A DNA stretch of 10,381 nt, from contig JABUUG010000015.1 of NCBI GenBank assembly GCA_021443285.1, positions 9,066-19,446 of the forward strand. The letters run 5' to 3'. This DNA comes from Bacteroidaceae bacterium. GTDB taxonomy: Bacteria; Bacteroidota; Bacteroidia; Bacteroidales; Bacteroidaceae. The translations under genes and the position numbers were made by a program. The notes under the pieces are model-generated. The model saw only the letters and a program-made list of their open reading frames with translations. It ran no database searches and was not told the DNA's origin. Below are positions 7,031 to 10,381 of the stretch, one piece after another; position 1 is the first letter of the stretch, and each line of letters starts with the position of its first letter.

Positions 7031-9442
7031 TTAGTATTCTTGGTAGTCTGTGATGGGTTGTTCTTCTTGGTATATGCCGTGTTCTTGGTGGTATGGTGTG
7101 TTTTGTATGTTGAGTGAGTCGTATTCTTCTGGTATGGTGTCCTGTGGCTGGTGTGTTACGATGTCATCGCAGGAAGTGATGAGTTGTTCTTCGTCGATGT
7201 CGGGGTTTATGTTGAAGTGTGCGTGATATTTGAGGAATGTTCTGTCGCCCATGAGTTTTCGCATGAAGAGTCCGCAGATTGGGAGTGCTGTGCGTGATCC
7301 TTGTCCTGATGCCGTGGATTGGAAGTGTATGCTTCGGTATTCTCCCCCGACCCATGCTCCGCAGACGATGTTTGGCGTGACACTAATGTACCATCCGTCG
7401 GAGTTGTTGTTTGTTGTTCCGGTTTTCCCTCCGAAGTCTGTGTCTGTGATGTGTCCGATGTACTGTAGCATTGCCTTTGATGTGCCGTTAGCTTCCTGTA
7501 GTCCGGCTTTGAGGAGTTGCTGCATGTAGTATGCGGTGAGTGGTGTTAGTACAGGTTTTGGTGCCTGGTTGTCTGTATATATCTGTTTCCCGTCGGCGTT
7601 TATTATTTTTGTGACGAAGACTCTGCGTGTGTGTTTTCCTGCTGCTGCTATTGTGGCGTATGCGTTGGTGAGTTCGAGTAGTGTGACGTCGGATGCCCCG
7701 AGTGCGAGTGCTGGTGTGGGGTCTAGTTTGCTTTCTATTCCCATTTGTGTGGCTGTCTCAGCGATACGTTCGACGGAGAGTTCCTGTCCGAGTCTTACTG
7801 CGACGGAGTTGACGCTTTGTGCGAATGCGGTTTTGAGTGTGAGTGAGTCGCCGGAGAAGCGGCGGTTGGCGTTGTTTGGTGTCCAGACGACTTCCTTATG
7901 GAGTTTCTTGTCCCAGATGGTTGCCTGGAAGTATTCGTCGCGTCGTTTGTCGCATGGTGTGAGTCCCTGGTTCATGGCCTCTGTGTAGACGAAGAGCTTG
8001 AATGTTGATCCTGGTTGTCGCATGGCTTGTGCCTTGTCGTACTGCCATGTGTTGTAATCGACGTCTCCTATGTATGCGCGGACGTATCCTGTTGCGGGTT
8101 CTATGGCGACGAAGCTGCAGTGCAGGAAGTTGACCATGTACTGTATTGAGTCGAGTGTTGAGAGCTGTTTTTCCTGGACGTTGGAGGGTGTGTCGTAGGA
8201 GAAGACTTTGACTTTGTGTGTGCTGTTGAGGTGGTGGTTTATTGAGTCTGGGTTTCCGTTGTATTTTGCGGAGAGTTTCTGATAGAGTGGGAGCTGCTGT
8301 GCGATTTTTGTGATGAGGTTTGGTTCTTCCTTGATGTATGAGAGTCTGTTTGTTTCCTTGTCGAAGGTGTTTTGTAGTGTCTTCATGTGCTGGAGTACTG
8401 CCTGTTCTGCGTATTTCTGCATTCGTGTGTCGATGGTGGTATATATTTTGAGTCCGTCGTTATATAGGTCTATGCCTTCTTCCTGACACCACTCTTGGAG
8501 TTCTTTTGCGAGGGCTTCGCGGAAATATGGTGCGAGTCCGGCGAGTTTCTGTTCGCTGGCAGCGGTGAGGTTTATTGGTATGTTGGAGATTGAGTCGAGC
8601 TCGTGTTTTGTGAGGTGTCCGTGCTGCTGCATGAGTGACAGTACGGTGTTTCTTCTCTGCAGGGAGCGCTGGGGGTTGATGCGTGGGTTGTATGTTGTGA
8701 TTGCCTTGAGCATTCCGACGAGTACTGCACACTCTTCTGTTGTGAGTTGTGTTGGTGTCTTGTCGAAATAGGCTTTTGCTGCGGTCTTTATGCCGTAGAG
8801 GTTTCCTCCGAATTCGACGGTGTTGGCGTAAAGGAGCAGTATTTCTTGTTTTGTGTAGATGTTTTCGAGTTTGTATGCGACAATCCACTCTTTGGTTTTT
8901 GTGATGAGCAGTCCGAGTCCGGGGACTTTTGCGAGTGGTCCTGCGGAGTGCCTGGTGCGTGTGCGGAAGAGGTTTTTGGCGAGCTGTTGTGTTATGGTGG
9001 ATGCTCCCCTTGGCTTCTGTCTGAGTATTGCGTCTTTGACTGCGGCGAGCATTGCTCCGTAGTCGATGCCGTTGTGTTGGTAGAAGCGTTCGTCTTCTGT
9101 GTCGATGAGTGCCTTCCAGAATTCGGGGGTTACGGCATTGTAGCTGACGGGTGAGCGGTTTTCGTTGTAGAACTTGCCTATCATGACTCCGTCGGCGCTG
9201 TATATTTCGGATGCTATGTGTCTGGGTGGGTTCTTTATTTCCCTGATGCTTGGGGAGTTTCCGAAGAGGAAGAGGAAGTTGAAGTTCACCATAAGTATGT
9301 ATGTTACCATGAGTATGATGAACGAGGCCAGGGCGAGGATTGTCTTGAGGTACCATGCGCTGGCGCGATAGAGGTGGAAGTACCATTTGCAGATGTTATA
9401 GACTGCAAGGAATGGTGCTGCTAATATGTTGAAGAATTTCAT
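7031..9442 (-). CDS. mrcA: Bifunctional class A penicillin-binding protein (PBP1A type)
   Basis: An 803-residue inner-membrane enzyme that polymerises lipid II and cross-links the peptides in the periplasm. A cytoplasmic N-terminus and one membrane helix (about 34-60) anchor it. The GT51 transglycosylase domain (about 85-260) has [13 protein letters not shown] with catalytic Glu116, then [14 protein letters not shown] (146-159), [12 protein letters not shown] (182-193) and the [12 protein letters not shown] segment (207-218). The transpeptidase domain (about 440-730) has all three penicillin-binding motifs: SxxK as Ser479-Thr-Phe-Lys482, SxN as Ser543-Val-Asn545, and KTG at 673-675. Both activities therefore look intact. 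A tail of about 58 residues after 745 is rich in Asp, Glu, Gln and Tyr. The start overlaps the 3' end of miaA by 47 bp. The next internal Met (45) would cut into the membrane anchor, so the ATG at 9442 is preferred. Expression is probably coupled to miaA. Confidence 0.95.
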   Translation of the reverse strand: MKFFNILAAPFLAVYNICKWYFHLYRASAWYLKTILALASFIILMVTYILMVNFNFLFLFGNSPSIREIKNPPRHIASEIYSADGVMIGKFYNENRSPVSYNAVTPEFWKALIDTEDERFYQHNGIDYGAMLAAVKDAILRQKPRGASTITQQLAKNLFRTRTRHSAGPLAKVPGLGLLITKTKEWIVAYKLENIYTKQEILLLYANTVEFGGNLYGIKTAAKAYFDKTPTQLTTEECAVLVGMLKAITTYNPRINPQRSLQRRNTVLSLMQQHGHLTKHELDSISNIPINLTAASEQKLAGLAPYFREALAKELQEWCQEEGIDLYNDGLKIYTTIDTRMQKYAEQAVLQHMKTLQNTFDKETNRLSYIKEEPNLITKIAQQLPLYQKLSAKYNGNPDSINHHLNSTHKVKVFSYDTPSNVQEKQLSTLDSIQYMVNFLHCSFVAIEPATGYVRAYIGDVDYNTWQYDKAQAMRQPGSTFKLFVYTEAMNQGLTPCDKRRDEYFQATIWDKKLHKEVVWTPNNANRRFSGDSLTLKTAFAQSVNSVAVRLGQELSVERIAETATQMGIESKLDPTPALALGASDVTLLELTNAYATIAAAGKHTRRVFVTKIINADGKQIYTDNQAPKPVLTPLTAYYMQQLLKAGLQEANGTSKAMLQYIGHITDTDFGGKTGTTNNNSDGWYISVTPNIVCGAWVGGEYRSIHFQSTASGQGSRTALPICGLFMRKLMGDRTFLKYHAHFNINPDIDEEQLITSCDDIVTHQPQDTIPEEYDSLNIQNTPYHQEHGIYQEEQPITDYQEY

Positions 9443-10295
9443 GTTTGTTATTGGGGTTAAACCATTTTATTTGTTTGTCGCGCCGAAACCATGTTAGTTG
9501 TTTGCGGGCGTATTTCCTTGTGTTGTTCTGTATTTTCTCTATTGCCTGGTGGTGGGAGATGGCACCATCGAAATAGGCGAAGAATTCTTTGTAACCGACG
9601 GTGTTGAGTGGGTTAAGGTGGCGGTACTGATAGAGTTTTCTGGCTTCGTTTTCAAGTCCGTGCTCTATCATCTGCAACACTCGTTGGTTGATTCTTTGGT
9701 ATAGTTCTTCTCGTGGTCGGTCGAGTCCTATCTTTATGGTGTTGAAGGGTCGTGGTTTGGGTGTGTGTGTGCGGAAGGAGGTGTATGTGCGTCCTGTCTG
9801 ATAGCATATTTCGAGTGCGTGTATTATGCGTTTTGGGTTTTTGATGTCGCAGGTGGCGTAGTATTGGGGGTCGAGCAGCCGTAGTTCTTGTCGCAGGTGG
9901 TCGAGTCCTTCTGTTTGATACCTTGTGAGTAGTTGGTTGCGGATTTCGTCTTGGACTGTTGGTATGTCGTCTATGCCATTGCATACGGCATCGATGTACA
10001 TCATGGAACCTCCTGAAAGTATTGAGATTTGGGGTAGGGTGGGGATTAGCTTGAGTACGTCTGTCTCGTATTTTGATGCGCTGTAATAGTCTGTTATTGA
10101 GAGGTTTCCGACGAAGTAGTGCTTGGCTGCGGCGAGTTGGTGTGGTGTTGGTGCGGCGGTGCCTATGGGTATCTCACGGTAGATTTGCCTTGAGTCGCAG
10201 TTGATGATGGGTGCTTGAAACTGCTGCGCGAGGCAAATGGTGAGTTCGGTTTTTCCGACTCCTGTGGGGCCTAGGATGACGATGAGAGTGTGCAT
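9396..10295 (-). CDS. miaA: tRNA dimethylallyltransferase MiaA
   Basis: A 299-residue cytoplasmic enzyme, normal length, that transfers a dimethylallyl group from DMAPP to N6 of adenosine 37 in tRNAs that read UNN codons. It shows the P-loop-like GPTGVGKT (9-16), the DSRQIY segment with Asp34-Ser35, expected to position the substrate adenine, and [10 protein letters not shown] (95-104), a variant of the GGSGLY form found in many bacteria. It also has [11 protein letters not shown] (153-163), NTVGYKEF (231-238) and a C-terminal [16 protein letters not shown] stretch (258-273) that contacts tRNA. The ATG at 10295 puts the P-loop at the expected distance from the start. The next upstream ATG (20 nt away) is out of frame. 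No Shine-Dalgarno is seen; the 13 nt before the start are mostly C. Its 3' end overlaps the PBP gene, making miaA the upstream gene of that pair. Confidence 0.96.
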   Translation of the reverse strand: MHTLIVILGPTGVGKTELTICLAQQFQAPIINCDSRQIYREIPIGTAAPTPHQLAAAKHYFVGNLSITDYYSASKYETDVLKLIPTLPQISILSGGSMMYIDAVCNGIDDIPTVQDEIRNQLLTRYQTEGLDHLRQELRLLDPQYYATCDIKNPKRIIHALEICYQTGRTYTSFRTHTPKPRPFNTIKIGLDRPREELYQRINQRVLQMIEHGLENEARKLYQYRHLNPLNTVGYKEFFAYFDGAISHHQAIEKIQNNTRKYARKQLTWFRRDKQIKWFNPNNKHEILQHISSTIPCSL

Positions 10296-10322
10296 GTGGG
10301 GCGGTGCAGCCGCATTTTTAGT

Positions 10323-10381
10323 GAATAGTGAATAGTTTGCTGCCGCAGCGTTTAACGAATAGTGAATAGTTTGCTGCCGCG
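10323..10381. repeat. Tandem pair of 24-bp intergenic repeats before miaA
   Basis: A 24-bp unit beginning GAATAGTGAATAG and ending GCTGCCGC occurs exactly at 10323-10346 and 10357-10380, a 34-bp period with a 10-bp spacer. The second copy's 18-bp end (10364-10381) is identical to 2382-2399. The first copy is followed by AGC, forming a small GCTGC-C-GCAGC palindrome at 10339-10349. The stretch continues past the window edge, so the full copy number is unknown. It occupies most of the leader of miaA (10296-10381), where I see no TAnnTTTG promoter element. Confidence 0.85.

Noticed and set aside
7536..7988. A 150-codon plus-strand frame antisense to the PBP transpeptidase region
   Set aside because: The hydrophobic Ser/Val-rich product follows from reading conserved PBP codons backwards. 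There is no promoter or start context.
8460..9386. A 308-codon open frame on the minus strand inside the PBP gene
   Set aside because: Its product is a low-complexity run of Arg, His, Thr, Pro and Gln with no domain. It is a shadow made by the A+C-rich coding strand, which contains few stop codons in any frame.
10323..10381. Possible start of a CRISPR array
   Set aside because: Only two copies are visible with a 10-bp spacer, far shorter than CRISPR spacers. The repeat end also occurs elsewhere as a lone intergenic copy, and no cas gene is present.

Overview
The window looks like ordinary chromosomal DNA from a member of the Bacteroidota, most likely a Bacteroidales/Prevotella-type organism. 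The evidence is a GT3-type (eukaryote-like) glycogen synthase paired with a DUF3417-type glucan phosphorylase, the absence of Shine-Dalgarno sequences before the starts, one good match to the Bacteroidota -7 promoter element (TAnnTTTG), and A+C-rich coding strands on the minus genes. I assign the lineage from these features by recall; no search was run.

Layout, left to right. On the plus strand are the 3' end of a membrane-anchored family 2 glycosyltransferase (1-666) and, 17 nt later, a complete radC (684-1364). radC converges on and overlaps by 6 bp a ten-helix EamA/DMT-type transporter on the minus strand (1359-2300). Everything to the right is also on the minus strand. A non-coding stretch (2301-2524) holds a cluster of direct and inverted repeats and a terminator-like hairpin. 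The glycogen unit follows: synthase (6806-5136) then phosphorylase (5083-2525), 52 nt apart, with a candidate promoter about 31 nt before the synthase. Next come a class A penicillin-binding protein (9442-7031) and miaA (10295-9396), which overlap by 47 bp. The right edge (10296-10381) carries two more copies of the repeat seen near 2.4 kb.

How the genes work together. The synthase and phosphorylase form a make-and-break pair for storage glucan. The bifunctional PBP polymerises and cross-links peptidoglycan. MiaA modifies A37 of tRNAs reading UNN codons; it shares a transcript with the PBP by position, not by pathway. The glycosyltransferase probably belongs to an envelope polysaccharide or glycolipid locus to the left of the window. 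RadC and the transporter have no clear tie to their neighbours.

I found no convincing new multi-gene system. The least explained part is the short intergenic repeat family (2301-2455 and 10323-10381). The other points worth checking are the reduced arginine cluster in the GT3 synthase, the long miaA/PBP overlap and the unusual acidic tail of the PBP. No tRNA, rRNA, CRISPR array, insertion sequence or phage gene was seen, and no gene-free stretch exceeds 300 bases.
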